DNA of 13,764 bases, taken from contig JAFQSI010000164.1 of assembly GCA_017409645.1 (NCBI GenBank), forward strand, positions 1-13,764, in the 5' to 3' direction. The notes beneath the pieces are model-generated. The model had not been told where the DNA came from, did no database searches, and saw nothing but the letters and a program-made list of their open reading frames with translations. This document shows positions 6,066 to 13,692 of this stretch, piece by piece; within the stretch, counting starts at the first letter, position 1, and every line of letters starts with the position of its first letter. This DNA comes from Oscillospiraceae bacterium (lineage in GTDB: Bacteria; Bacillota; Clostridia; Oscillospirales; Oscillospiraceae). Both the position numbers and the translations under genes were made by a program.

Positions 6066-7268
6066 ATGACAATCGGAATCATCGGCGGCGGTGCGGCTGG
6101 TATGGCCGCGGCTCTCGCCGCTGCGGAACAGGAAAACATTCAGATCGTCCTGATGGAGCGTCAGGCCCGGCTGGGCCGGAAGCTCAGCGCCACCGGCAAC
6201 GGCCGGTGCAATTTGAGCAACATCCATGCATCCAAGGGCGGCTACCACGGCGACGACCCCCATTTTCACGAATATGCCCTCTCCCAGTATCCTCCGGAAG
6301 AGACGCTTCAGTGGTTCTCTGGCCTGGGCCTGTACACCGTGACGGAAGCCAGCGGCAAGGTCTACCCCTACTCCGATCAGGCCAACTCCGTGGTGGATGT
6401 GCTGCGGTTCTCCCTCGACCATCCGAATATCCGGGTCCTGACGGATTTTGAGGTGATGAAGGTCAAAAAGGACCGGGACCGCTTCCTGGTCACCACCAAG
6501 GACCGGACGCTGGAATTTGACAAGCTCATCATCGCCTGCGGCGGACTGGCGGGCACCAAGCTGGGCGGCACCATGTCCGGCTACAAGCTCCTGCGCAGTT
6601 TCGGGCACAAATGCACCAGGCTCCGCCCCACGCTGGTGCAGGTGAAGACCTCCTGGCCCGGCGTCTCCGCTCTGAAGGGCGTCCGCGCCAATTGCAGGGC
6701 TGGGATCTATCACAACGGCGCGCTTCACCGGGAATCCGTGGGTGAGATCCAGTTCACGGAGTTCGGCCTGTCCGGCCCCGTGATCTATGAGATCAGCCGG
6801 GACGCCTGTCAGGGCGGCGAGTGGGAATGTCGTCTGGACTTCCTGCCGGACCTCCCTGCGCAAAGTCTTAGCGATGCGCTGATGATGAAGCGGAATTTAG
6901 GTTTGACCGCCGAAGACCTGTTCACCGGCATCCTCCACAACCGGCTGGGCCGTGTTCTGGTGAAGGAAGCGGGCATTAAGGCAAACACGCCCATTTTCCA
7001 GCTGTATGACGATCAGCTGGAGGATGTCATCTCCCTGGTCAAGGGCTTTACCGTCACCCTGACGGAGCCCCTGGGCATGGACGCCGCCCAGGTCACCGCC
7101 GGCGGCATCGTCACAAGTGAATTTGACCCCATCACCATGGAAAGCAAGCTCGTCCCCGGCCTCTACGCCTGCGGCGAGGTGCTGGACGTGGACGGGGACT
7201 GCGGCGGCTACAACCTGCAGTGGGCCTGGAGTTCCGGGCGGCTGGCGGGAGCCTGCGCCAGCCGGTAA
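6066..7268 (+). CDS. HI0933/YhiN/BaiN-family FAD-dependent oxidoreductase
   Basis: The 400-residue protein has the full HI0933-family pattern. An N-terminal FAD-binding Rossmann turn GGGAAG (7-12) is followed by acidic E31 ending the second strand. The family signature GRKLSATGNGRCNLSN spans about 37-52. The C-terminal second FAD contact is GLYACGEVLDVDGDCGGYNLQWAWSSG, residues about 365-391. The length is normal. Members include BaiN, a bile-acid reductase, but most are of unknown substrate, so I do not assign a reaction. Cytoplasmic, no signal peptide. The start ATG 6066 follows CAGGTGA by 4 nt and begins directly with the beta strand of the dinucleotide fold. It is the first gene of the operon, and its stop shares one base with the next start (TAATG). 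Confidence 0.9.
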   Translation: MTIGIIGGGAAGMAAALAAAEQENIQIVLMERQARLGRKLSATGNGRCNLSNIHASKGGYHGDDPHFHEYALSQYPPEETLQWFSGLGLYTVTEASGKVYPYSDQANSVVDVLRFSLDHPNIRVLTDFEVMKVKKDRDRFLVTTKDRTLEFDKLIIACGGLAGTKLGGTMSGYKLLRSFGHKCTRLRPTLVQVKTSWPGVSALKGVRANCRAGIYHNGALHRESVGEIQFTEFGLSGPVIYEISRDACQGGEWECRLDFLPDLPAQSLSDALMMKRNLGLTAEDLFTGILHNRLGRVLVKEAGIKANTPIFQLYDDQLEDVISLVKGFTVTLTEPLGMDAAQVTAGGIVTSEFDPITMESKLVPGLYACGEVLDVDGDCGGYNLQWAWSSGRLAGACASR

Positions 7269-7750
7269 TGACTATGTTTTGTATGCAGCATATCCGTCCT
7301 GCGGTGCGCAGTGATTATTCCAGAGTCGCAGAAATCTATGTATTTAGCAACCGTTTGGAATACTTCCCAATTTTCAAAAATACCGATTTTTCTTTTAACA
7401 AGCTGCAAGTATCCTCGTATGAGGAGACATTGGTTCAGCGAAAACACGAACATATCTATGTTTACGACGACGGAATCATAAAAGGTTTTATGATAGTAAC
7501 AGGCGAGGAGATCCTGAAGCTGCATGTTGACTACTTCTTCCAAAACCAGAGCATCGGCAGTCGCCTTCTTGATTATTCCATCCGTAGATGCAAGGCAACA
7601 TATCTTTGGACGCTGAAAAAGAACCAGCGGGCCATTCATTTCTACGGGCGTCACAATATGGAAATTACCGATATGATTCGTCCGGTCGACGAATCATCTG
7701 AACATTCAGAATTACTGGTAAAAATGGTAGTAAAGGATGACAAAAAATGA
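7268..7750 (+). CDS. GNAT-family N-acetyltransferase
   Basis: The 160-residue product fits the GNAT fold. The N-terminal IRPAVRSDYSRVAEIY is a typical beta1-alpha1 start. YVYDDGIIKGFMIV is the beta2-beta3 hairpin. LKLHVDYFFQNQSIGSRLL (84-101) is motif A for acetyl-CoA pyrophosphate, where Q92-x-x-S95-x-G97 has Ser in place of the first Gly. KKNQRAIHFYGRHNMEI (117-133) is motif B. The acceptor substrate is unknown. ATG 7268 overlaps the upstream stop as TAATG; no strong ribosome site precedes it, so translation is probably by re-initiation. ATGs at 7274 and 7283 are alternatives, and 7283 would give the cleanest GNAT N-terminus. It overlaps the TIR-methyltransferase gene by 4 nt, suggesting a shared function. 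Base composition is far lower in GC than in the upstream gene. Confidence 0.85.
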   Translation: MTMFCMQHIRPAVRSDYSRVAEIYVFSNRLEYFPIFKNTDFSFNKLQVSSYEETLVQRKHEHIYVYDDGIIKGFMIVTGEEILKLHVDYFFQNQSIGSRLLDYSIRRCKATYLWTLKKNQRAIHFYGRHNMEITDMIRPVDESSEHSELLVKMVVKDDKK

Positions 7751-9040
7751 TTATTGATTTCTTTCTCAGCCATCAACACGAGGATCTGCCGTTTGTTGCG
7801 TCATTGGCTGCAAAACTCGAGGAGCATGGTCTTAAATGCTGGTATGCACCCAGAAATGTCAACGGCAAATACGCCAGATCAATCGCCAACGGCATCAGTA
7901 ATTGCAAGGTTTTTCTCCTGATTTTGAATCACAGATCTGCGGTCTCCGACGCTGTCTTAAACGAAGTGGAGCTTGCACATAACGTATCCAAAAGCAGCCC
8001 TTACGCAATTATTCAGCCAATTTGCACGGAGAATCTGAATTTGTACGATCCTGAATATCAGGAGATGCTCTACTACATTCAGAGAATGCATTTTATCCAC
8101 GCCTGCGATGATACTGTTACAGATGCCATCGTCGACGAATTGCGCAGGAAGTACCCCCATCTGTTTGATTCCACCCAACAAAGGCACAGCAGCAAATATG
8201 TCGTTCAGCATATCGAGGATGAAAGACTTGCTTTGCAGAACGAGATCCTGAGGCGTTTTGATGACGATGTGTATCAAAGAGTCATGGGGCAATACTCAAA
8301 TGCAAGGGTACTCGATGTAGGATGCGGTACCGGTGATATGCTGATCGGCAAGATAAGCTCCTTTCAGATTTCTGCTTTTCTGGGGATCGACAGAAGTAGC
8401 CGACAGATCGAGACTGCACGAGCGCATTATGGTGGGGATGCATACACCTTCTGCCAAATGGACGTGGAAGGAGAAGACTTTTCAGAGGAATTGCGCTTGC
8501 AGCTCGGTGCAATGGGGATTGACTCCTTCGATGTGATCAATATCTCTATGCTGCTCCTGCACCTGAACGACCCCATGAAGCTTCTGACCCGATTGTACAG
8601 TGTTTTGTCGGAGGATGGTATCATCATCATTCGGGATATCGATGATGGTCTCAATTTTGCTTATCCCGACCCCACCAATGCATTTGAGCGGATTTATCGG
8701 ATGTGCGAGCATGATGAGCAATCGGGCAACAGGCGCAACGGCAGACAAATCTACACCGATCTGCATCATGCTGGCTATACCAAAATCAAACTTGAGCATC
8801 AGGGTCTGTCCTCCATCGGTATGACCTTAGAGGAACGGAACGCGTTCTTTAATATGTATTTCCCGTTTACACTGGAGAATGCGCAAATCATGCTGCAGAA
8901 ATATCCATGGAATACCGATTACAAGGTTGACTACGAATGGTACAAAAAGCATTTTGATAACATACATGAAGACTTTTTGAAACCAGAGTTTATTTTTTCG
9001 CTGGGCTTTGTCAGCTATACAGCACAAAAATAAAATATGC
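7271..9040. other. A+T-rich two-gene cassette inside a GC-rich operon
   Basis: The GNAT and TIR-methyltransferase genes are clearly richer in A+T than their surroundings. By hand count, 7321-7380 has 21 G/C of 60, while 9361-9420 in the next gene has 45 of 60. The composition changes right at the gene ends (about 7270 and about 9040). No transposase, integrase, repeat or attachment site is visible at either edge. Transfer followed by clean insertion is the simplest reading. Confidence 0.65.
7747..9033 (+). CDS. TIR domain-class I SAM-dependent methyltransferase fusion protein
   Basis: The 428-residue protein joins two domains. Residues 1-140 are a TIR domain: strand A IDFFLSHQHED, helix FVASLAAKLEEHGLKCWYAPR, a BB-loop-like NVNGKYARSI, strand CKVFLLILN, then NEVELA, where E73 aligns with the catalytic NADase glutamate of TIR enzymes (as in SARM1 WVHKE). 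Residues about 150-428 are a Rossmann methyltransferase: motif I VLDVGCGTG (188-196), acidic D215 after strand 2 (FLGID), D239 (MDVEGEDF), FDVINISMLLLHL (261-273) and GIIIIRDIDD (291-300). Known TIR proteins consume NAD or make signalling nucleotides, often in phage defence; the methyltransferase substrate is unknown. The start overlaps the GNAT stop as ATGA, with AAGGATG about 8 nt upstream. No membrane segment is seen. An intact, in-frame fusion of these two domains is unusual. Domain calls are firm; activity and role are inference. Confidence 0.85.
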   Translation: MIIDFFLSHQHEDLPFVASLAAKLEEHGLKCWYAPRNVNGKYARSIANGISNCKVFLLILNHRSAVSDAVLNEVELAHNVSKSSPYAIIQPICTENLNLYDPEYQEMLYYIQRMHFIHACDDTVTDAIVDELRRKYPHLFDSTQQRHSSKYVVQHIEDERLALQNEILRRFDDDVYQRVMGQYSNARVLDVGCGTGDMLIGKISSFQISAFLGIDRSSRQIETARAHYGGDAYTFCQMDVEGEDFSEELRLQLGAMGIDSFDVINISMLLLHLNDPMKLLTRLYSVLSEDGIIIIRDIDDGLNFAYPDPTNAFERIYRMCEHDEQSGNRRNGRQIYTDLHHAGYTKIKLEHQGLSSIGMTLEERNAFFNMYFPFTLENAQIMLQKYPWNTDYKVDYEWYKKHFDNIHEDFLKPEFIFSLGFVSYTAQK

Positions 9041-9053
9041 ACGAGGATACAAT

Positions 9054-10628
9054 ATGATCAGAATTCGAGACATCACCCTGCCGCCCCGGCACAATGTGAG
9101 CCAGCTCTCCTTTGAGGCGGCCCAGCTGCTGCGGGTCAGCAACTCCACCATCCGCAAGGTCAAGATCGTCCGGCGCTCCATCGACGCAAGAAAGAAGCCG
9201 GATGTGAAATACAACTACACCATCGATGTCCAGGTCAGCGGCAACGAGGAGAAGATCCTCCGCAATTCCCGATGCAAGAAGGCTTCCATCGCCCCCTGGA
9301 CCAGCTACAAGGTCCGTCCCCTGAAGACCGTCCCCGAAAAGCGGCCCGTGGTCATCGGCTTCGGCCCCGCGGGTATGTTCGCGGCCCTGGTGCTGGCCAT
9401 GGCGGGGGTACGGCCCATCGTTCTCGAGCGGGGCGAGGATGCAGAATCCCGCCACGAAAAGGTACAGCGCTTCTGGCAGACGGGAGAATTGGACCCCCGG
9501 TCCAATGTCCAGTTCGGTGAGGGCGGCGCGGGCACCTTCTCCGACGGCAAGCTGAACACCGGCGTCAACAATCCCCGGATTCCCTGGGTTTTGGACCAGT
9601 TCGTGCTGGCCGGTGCCGCGGAGGACATTCTGTATGACGCCAAGCCCCATGTGGGCACCGATGTGCTGCTGCACGTGGTCCAGCACATCCGAAACAAGAT
9701 CATCTCTCTCGGCGGCGAGGTCCGCTTCAACGCCCAGGTCACCGGCCTTAAGACCGCAGACGGAAGGCTGACCGGCGTGGAGGTGGGCGACGAGGTCATC
9801 GGCTGCGACCGGTGCATCCTGGCCATCGGCCACAGCGCCCGGGACACCTTCCGGATGCTCCATGAAATGGGCATCCCCATGGAGCCGAAGGCCTTTTCCA
9901 TGGGCGTGCGGATCGAGCATAAGCAGTCCTTGGTGGATCTGGCCCAGTACGGCCAGCTGTCCCCGGACCTGCCCCCCGCCGACTACAAGCTTGTCTCCCA
10001 TCAGGAGGACGCCACCGTCTACACCTTCTGCATGTGCCCCGGCGGCTATGTGGTGGCCGCCGCGTCCGAGGAGGGCGGCGTGGTCACCAACGGCATGAGC
10101 TTCTCCGACCGCGCCGGTGAGAACGCCAATGCGGCGGTGCTGGTGACGGTCCAGCCGAAGGATTTCCCCTACTCCGGACCCCTGGGCGGCGTGCAGTGGC
10201 AGCGGGAGATCGAGGAAAAGGCCTATCAGCTCTCCGGCGGCTATCAGGCCCCCGCCCAGCGCTTCGGCGATTTCCTGGAGGGAAGGCCCAGCACCGGGGA
10301 AGGCACCGTGCGGCCCACCTACCTGCCCGGTGTCCACTGGTGCGACCTGCACGATTGCCTGCCGGCATTCATAACCGATAATCTGAAAAAGGGCATCCTG
10401 GACCTGGACAAGCGTCTGAAGGGCTTCGCCGATCCCGACGCCGTCCTGACCGGTCCCGAGACGAGAAGCTCCTCCCCGGTGCGTATCGTCAGAAGCGAGT
10501 CCGGTCAGTCCCACCTCACCGGACTCTACCCTGCCGGTGAGGGCGCAGGCTACGCCGGAGGCATCATGTCCGCCGCCGTGGACGGCATGGAGGCCGCCGA
10601 GGCCGTGCTGAAGGATCTCCTGGCATGA
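9054..10628 (+). CDS. NAD(P)/FAD-dependent oxidoreductase of the large uncharacterised flavoprotein family
   Basis: The 524-residue protein has an extra N-terminal domain (about 1-95, with IRIRDITLPPRHN and IVRRSIDARKKPDV). The FAD-binding Rossmann turn is VIGFGPAGMFAA (G102-x-G104-x-x-G107). The family strings NVQFGEGGAGTFSDGKLNTG (about 151-170) and GVRIEHKQ follow. A C-terminal FAD contact GLYPAGEGAGYAGGIMSAAVDGMEAA lies near 492-517. This layout matches a family usually annotated as FAD-dependent protein or NAD-utilizing dehydrogenase, common in Clostridia, with no defined substrate. The start ATG 9054 follows GAGGAT (9043-9048). It lies 20 nt after the TIR-methyltransferase gene and overlaps the SLH gene by ATGA. 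In base composition it matches the first operon gene, not the cassette between them. Confidence 0.9.
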   Translation: MIRIRDITLPPRHNVSQLSFEAAQLLRVSNSTIRKVKIVRRSIDARKKPDVKYNYTIDVQVSGNEEKILRNSRCKKASIAPWTSYKVRPLKTVPEKRPVVIGFGPAGMFAALVLAMAGVRPIVLERGEDAESRHEKVQRFWQTGELDPRSNVQFGEGGAGTFSDGKLNTGVNNPRIPWVLDQFVLAGAAEDILYDAKPHVGTDVLLHVVQHIRNKIISLGGEVRFNAQVTGLKTADGRLTGVEVGDEVIGCDRCILAIGHSARDTFRMLHEMGIPMEPKAFSMGVRIEHKQSLVDLAQYGQLSPDLPPADYKLVSHQEDATVYTFCMCPGGYVVAAASEEGGVVTNGMSFSDRAGENANAAVLVTVQPKDFPYSGPLGGVQWQREIEEKAYQLSGGYQAPAQRFGDFLEGRPSTGEGTVRPTYLPGVHWCDLHDCLPAFITDNLKKGILDLDKRLKGFADPDAVLTGPETRSSSPVRIVRSESGQSHLTGLYPAGEGAGYAGGIMSAAVDGMEAAEAVLKDLLA

Positions 10629-11677
10629 TCCGGAAGACCATCGCGCTGCTGCTCTGCTGTTTGGTCCTTCTGGCTGTGCCGGTCCATGCATCGGAATGTG
10701 CCCACGAATACGTTGAAAGGCGGGAGGAGCCCGGCTGCGAAAACAGCGGATTGCTGTGGCAGGAGTGCATCCTCTGCGGACACAAGACCGGCTACACGCT
10801 CCTGGCCCCCGTCGGCCACAGCTTTGCTGACTGGTATGTGACGACGGCGCCGACCTGCACACGGGAGGGCGTCCAGGTCCGGGACTGCACGGTCTGCGGT
10901 GCCCGGGAGACAGCCTCCGTTCCCCCGTCGGGCCACGCCTACGGCGCGGAGGTGAAGCACCCCACCTGCACCGCAGGGGGCTATACCCGCTTCAACTGCC
11001 AGTTCTGCACCAGCTACTACATCGCAGATTATACCCAGCCCCTGGGCCACAGCTACAACATCATCCTGCTCCGGGAGCCCACCGACACGGCCAGAGGGCA
11101 GGTCCGCTTCACCTGCACCCGCTGCTCCGAGAGTCACGTCACGTACTATACTTTCCGGGACATCGACAGCGATGCCTATTATTTCACGCCCGTTCTCTGG
11201 GCACTGGATGCGGGCATCACCTCCGGCCTGGACGACACCCATTTCGGACCCGCCGCACTGTGCAGCCGGGCCCAGGTGGTGACCTTCCTCTGGCGCTCCG
11301 CCGGAAAGCCGGAGCCGGTGTCCGCCTGGAATCCCTTCCTGGATGTTCCGAAGGGCAGCTTCTGCGAAAAGGCGGTGCTGTGGGCCTACGAGACGGGGAT
11401 CACAACGGGTACGGATGCGACGCATTTCTCCCCGAACGCTTCCTGCAACCGGGCCGAGGTAGTCACCTTCCTCCACCGGTTCCGGGGCTGTCCGGAGCCG
11501 GAGGAGGGCACCGGCTTCCCGGATGTCCCCGCCGGGAGCTTTTGCCACAAGGCCGTCCTCTGGGCCGCCCAGGAAGGCATCACCCTGGGCATGGACGACG
11601 GGACATTTCGCCCGACGCTCTCCTGCAATCGGGCCCAGATCGTTACATTTCTATACCGGGATAACATGAATCCCTGA
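10625..11677 (+). CDS. Secreted SLH-domain protein with CxxC zinc-ribbon-like repeats
   Basis: The 350-residue protein has a signal peptide (MIRKTIALLLCCLVLLAVPVHA, cleavage about residue 22). Residues 25-170 hold repeated Cys modules of the pattern GHxY/F...PTC...GG...C..C (for example C48/C51, C88/C91, C125/C128, C164/C167), a type seen in Firmicutes surface proteins. Three SLH domains follow: about 177-226 (FRDIDSDAYY...ITSG), 238-287 (FLDVPKGSF...ITTG) and 298-345 (FPDVPAGSF...ITLGMDDGTFRP). SLH domains bind pyruvylated secondary cell-wall polysaccharide non-covalently, so this should be a surface-attached protein; no enzymatic domain is present. ATG 10625 overlaps the upstream stop by ATGA. 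Alternative starts are not needed because the signal peptide begins here. Confidence 0.9.
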   Translation: MIRKTIALLLCCLVLLAVPVHASECAHEYVERREEPGCENSGLLWQECILCGHKTGYTLLAPVGHSFADWYVTTAPTCTREGVQVRDCTVCGARETASVPPSGHAYGAEVKHPTCTAGGYTRFNCQFCTSYYIADYTQPLGHSYNIILLREPTDTARGQVRFTCTRCSESHVTYYTFRDIDSDAYYFTPVLWALDAGITSGLDDTHFGPAALCSRAQVVTFLWRSAGKPEPVSAWNPFLDVPKGSFCEKAVLWAYETGITTGTDATHFSPNASCNRAEVVTFLHRFRGCPEPEEGTGFPDVPAGSFCHKAVLWAAQEGITLGMDDGTFRPTLSCNRAQIVTFLYRDNMNP

Positions 11678-11692
11678 CAGGAGGTTATTTCC

Positions 11693-12304
11693 ATGACCGA
11701 ACGCGACCTGCTCCACACCGGAGAGATCTATTTCCCCAATGACCCGAGCATCATGGCCGACCAGATCAAATATCTCGACCGGCTCTATGATTTCAACCAG
11801 ACCCGTCCCACGGAGCTTGGGAAGCGGGCGAAGCTGCTGAAAAAGATGTTCGCCGAGATCGGCGAGAACTGCTACATCGAGCCGCCCCTGCACACCAACA
11901 TGGGCGGACACCATGTCCACTTCGGCAGCAACATCTACGCCAATTTCGGCCTGACGCTGGTGGATGATACCCACATCTATGTGGGTGACTATACCATGTT
12001 CGGCCCTCACGTCACCGTGGCAACCGCGGGGCACCCCATCGAGCCTGGCCTGCGGGAGCGGGGATTGCAGTACAATATGCCCGTGCGCATCGGACGCAAC
12101 TGCTGGATCGGCGCGGGGGCGATGATCATGCCCGGCGTCACCATCGGCGACAACACCGTCATCGGCGCAGGCAGCGTGGTGACCAGGGACATCCCCGCCA
12201 ATGTGGTCGCCGTGGGCAACCCCTGCCGGGTCCTCCGGGAAATTGGCGAGCATGACCGGACCTACTACTATAAGGACCGGAAGATCGACTGGGAGAAGGT
12301 ATGA
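11693..12304 (+). CDS. Hexapeptide-repeat sugar O-acetyltransferase (LacA/Maa family)
   Basis: The 203-residue protein is a left-handed beta-helix acetyltransferase that moves acetyl from acetyl-CoA to a sugar hydroxyl. The N-terminal helical cap (MADQIKYLDRLYDFNQTRP) is the maltose/galactoside acetyltransferase N-domain. Hexapeptide rungs run from IGENCYIEPPLH through GNCWIGAGAMIMPGVTIGDNTVIGAGSVVT. The family's catalytic His lies in TAGHP (H114), and PIEPGLRE follows as expected. The length is normal. AGGAGG (11679-11684) lies 8 nt before ATG 11693. The stop overlaps the next gene by ATGA. Being next to an SLH protein and a polytopic membrane protein suggests acetylation of an envelope or exported glycan precursor, although free-sugar detoxification is also known for the family. 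Confidence 0.9.
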   Translation: MTERDLLHTGEIYFPNDPSIMADQIKYLDRLYDFNQTRPTELGKRAKLLKKMFAEIGENCYIEPPLHTNMGGHHVHFGSNIYANFGLTLVDDTHIYVGDYTMFGPHVTVATAGHPIEPGLRERGLQYNMPVRIGRNCWIGAGAMIMPGVTIGDNTVIGAGSVVTRDIPANVVAVGNPCRVLREIGEHDRTYYYKDRKIDWEKV

Positions 12305-13608
12305 TGAAGCTCCGCGAACTGGACCGTTCCCCCCGGGCGTGGGACATCACCTGTCTCGTCATCTCCATGCTGATGCTGGCGCTGAACATCCTGACCCCCT
12401 ACATCTGTGATGACTACACCTATCGGCTGAATTTTGCCACCGGGGAGCCCCTCCGGTCCTTCGGCGAGATCTTCGGGTCCATGTATGCCCACAGCTTCTC
12501 GATGAACGGGCGTCTGATCTCCCACGGTCTGGCCCAGGTGTTCATGCTGCTGTCCCCCGGCGTTTTCGATGTGGTCAATACCGCCGTGTTCGTCGGGACC
12601 CTGTGGCTGATGCACCGGCTCTGCGGCAGCGAAAGCGCCCTGCTGCTGGCGTGCAGCTTCTGTCTGCTGTGGCTGCTCATGCCCGTATTCGGACAGGTGG
12701 CGCTGTGGCAGGTGGGTGCCGTGAACTATTTCTGGTCCCTGGGTGCCCTGCTGCTGTACATCGCACCGGAGCTGGTGCGGTTTCTGGAGGGACGGGTGCT
12801 GCTGTGGAGAAAATGGCCCCTGGCTGCCTTCTGCGTGTATAGCTTTTTCTTCGGCTGGTACAATGAAATCGCGTCCTTTGTGGGCATCTGCATGGTCCCC
12901 TGCCTGATCCTGCTGGGGCGGTGGCTGAACAATGCCAAGATCCGGCTCCACCGGCTGCTTCCCGTCCTCTTCGCGGTGCTGGGCTATGCCGTCATGCTCT
13001 CCATGCCCGCCCAGGCCGCCAACAAGAGCGGCGGTCTGACTGCCGCGCTGCTGCTCCGGCGCTTTGTCGTCTGCTCCGGCATGCTGGTAAAGTACCTGCT
13101 TCCCCTGCTGATCCCCCTGGCGCTGATCTTATTTTTCAAATTCGATTCCCTGCCCCGTAAGAAGCTCATCCTCTCCGGGCTGTTTGCCCTGGCGGGGGTC
13201 TGCGCCAATTACATGCCCCTGGCGGCCAGCTATTATCCCGAGCGGTGCCTGTGTACCCCGGTGCTGCTGCTGATCATGGCGCTGCTTTTCCCCCTTTCGG
13301 AGTTTGCGAAGCGGGAATACCGCATGAACTTCTGCCTGGCCTGCGCGGTGGTCATCTGTCTGACAGTGCCGTTTATCCTGACGGGCTGCGCTGACATCGT
13401 CTCCTGCCACCGGCAGCATGCGCAGCGGGAGCAGACCATCGCCGCCGCTGTGGAAGCGGGCGAAGGGGACGTCACCGCAAATGTGGTGATCCCGCAAACC
13501 CCCTGGAGCGGCTACTGGGGCGTCCGGGACCTGACCGACGACCCGGATACCTGGCCCAACCACGACATGGCCCGTTACTATGGGCTGGATTCCCTCATCG
13601 GAGAATAA
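12301..13608 (+). CDS. Polytopic membrane protein, DUF6056-like (possible GT-C type glycosyltransferase)
   Basis: The 435-residue protein has about ten predicted membrane segments (roughly 15-35, 77-105, 110-130, 142-158, 172-208, 213-232, 247-275, 282-305, 311-330 and 338-362). Its conserved-looking spots fit the DUF6056 pattern: CDDYTY just after the first helix (D37, D38), NGRLISHG (69-76), WQVGAVNYFW (136-145) and GWYNE (185-189). Paired acidic residues in the first outer loop are typical of GT-C glycosyltransferases, which use lipid-linked sugars; that function is inference. ATG 12301 overlaps the acetyltransferase stop; a second ATG at 12304 is equally possible, and GGGAGAAGG precedes both. 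It is the last gene of the operon. Together with the acetyltransferase it suggests assembly or decoration of a surface polysaccharide. Confidence 0.75.
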   Translation: MMKLRELDRSPRAWDITCLVISMLMLALNILTPYICDDYTYRLNFATGEPLRSFGEIFGSMYAHSFSMNGRLISHGLAQVFMLLSPGVFDVVNTAVFVGTLWLMHRLCGSESALLLACSFCLLWLLMPVFGQVALWQVGAVNYFWSLGALLLYIAPELVRFLEGRVLLWRKWPLAAFCVYSFFFGWYNEIASFVGICMVPCLILLGRWLNNAKIRLHRLLPVLFAVLGYAVMLSMPAQAANKSGGLTAALLLRRFVVCSGMLVKYLLPLLIPLALILFFKFDSLPRKKLILSGLFALAGVCANYMPLAASYYPERCLCTPVLLLIMALLFPLSEFAKREYRMNFCLACAVVICLTVPFILTGCADIVSCHRQHAQREQTIAAAVEAGEGDVTANVVIPQTPWSGYWGVRDLTDDPDTWPNHDMARYYGLDSLIGE

Positions 13609-13611
13609 CCG

Positions 13612-13642
13612 ACACCCGGCGGAGCTTCCGCCGGGTGTTTTT
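13612..13642 (+). terminator. Rho-independent terminator ending the seven-gene operon
   Basis: A perfect 12-bp GC-rich stem (13612-13623 with 13627-13638) with a 3-nt loop is followed by TTTT (13639-13642). It starts 4 nt after the last stop codon. Confidence 0.9.
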
Positions 13643-13654
13643 GTGGATTCCTCC

Positions 13655-13684
13655 AAAAAACACATCCACCGGCGAAGCCGGTGG
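13655..13684 (-). terminator. Minus-strand terminator for a gene entering from beyond the window, or the end hairpin of an insertion element
   Basis: On the minus strand CCACCGGC-TTC-GCCGGTGG (13684-13666) forms a perfect 8-bp hairpin. ATGTG and six T (13660-13655) follow. It faces the operon terminator, as expected for convergent genes. Alternatively it could be the subterminal hairpin of an IS200/IS605-type element, which is single-stranded DNA-folded and has no terminal inverted repeats. Confidence 0.55.
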
Positions 13685-13692
13685 TTGTCATT

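Noticed and set aside
6066..7268. Calling the HI0933-family flavoprotein a bile-acid reductase (BaiN).
   Set aside because: The family is broad and no other bai gene is present in the window, so the reaction cannot be assigned.
7268..9033. Calling the GNAT/TIR-methyltransferase pair a Thoeris system.
   Set aside because: Thoeris needs a ThsA effector (SIR2 or membrane part with SLOG domain); none is present in the window.
9015..10862. A 615-codon minus-strand open frame across the second flavoprotein gene.
   Set aside because: GC-rich third codon positions keep the opposite strand free of stops. The plus frame has clear FAD motifs, and the minus frame is low-complexity without any family pattern.
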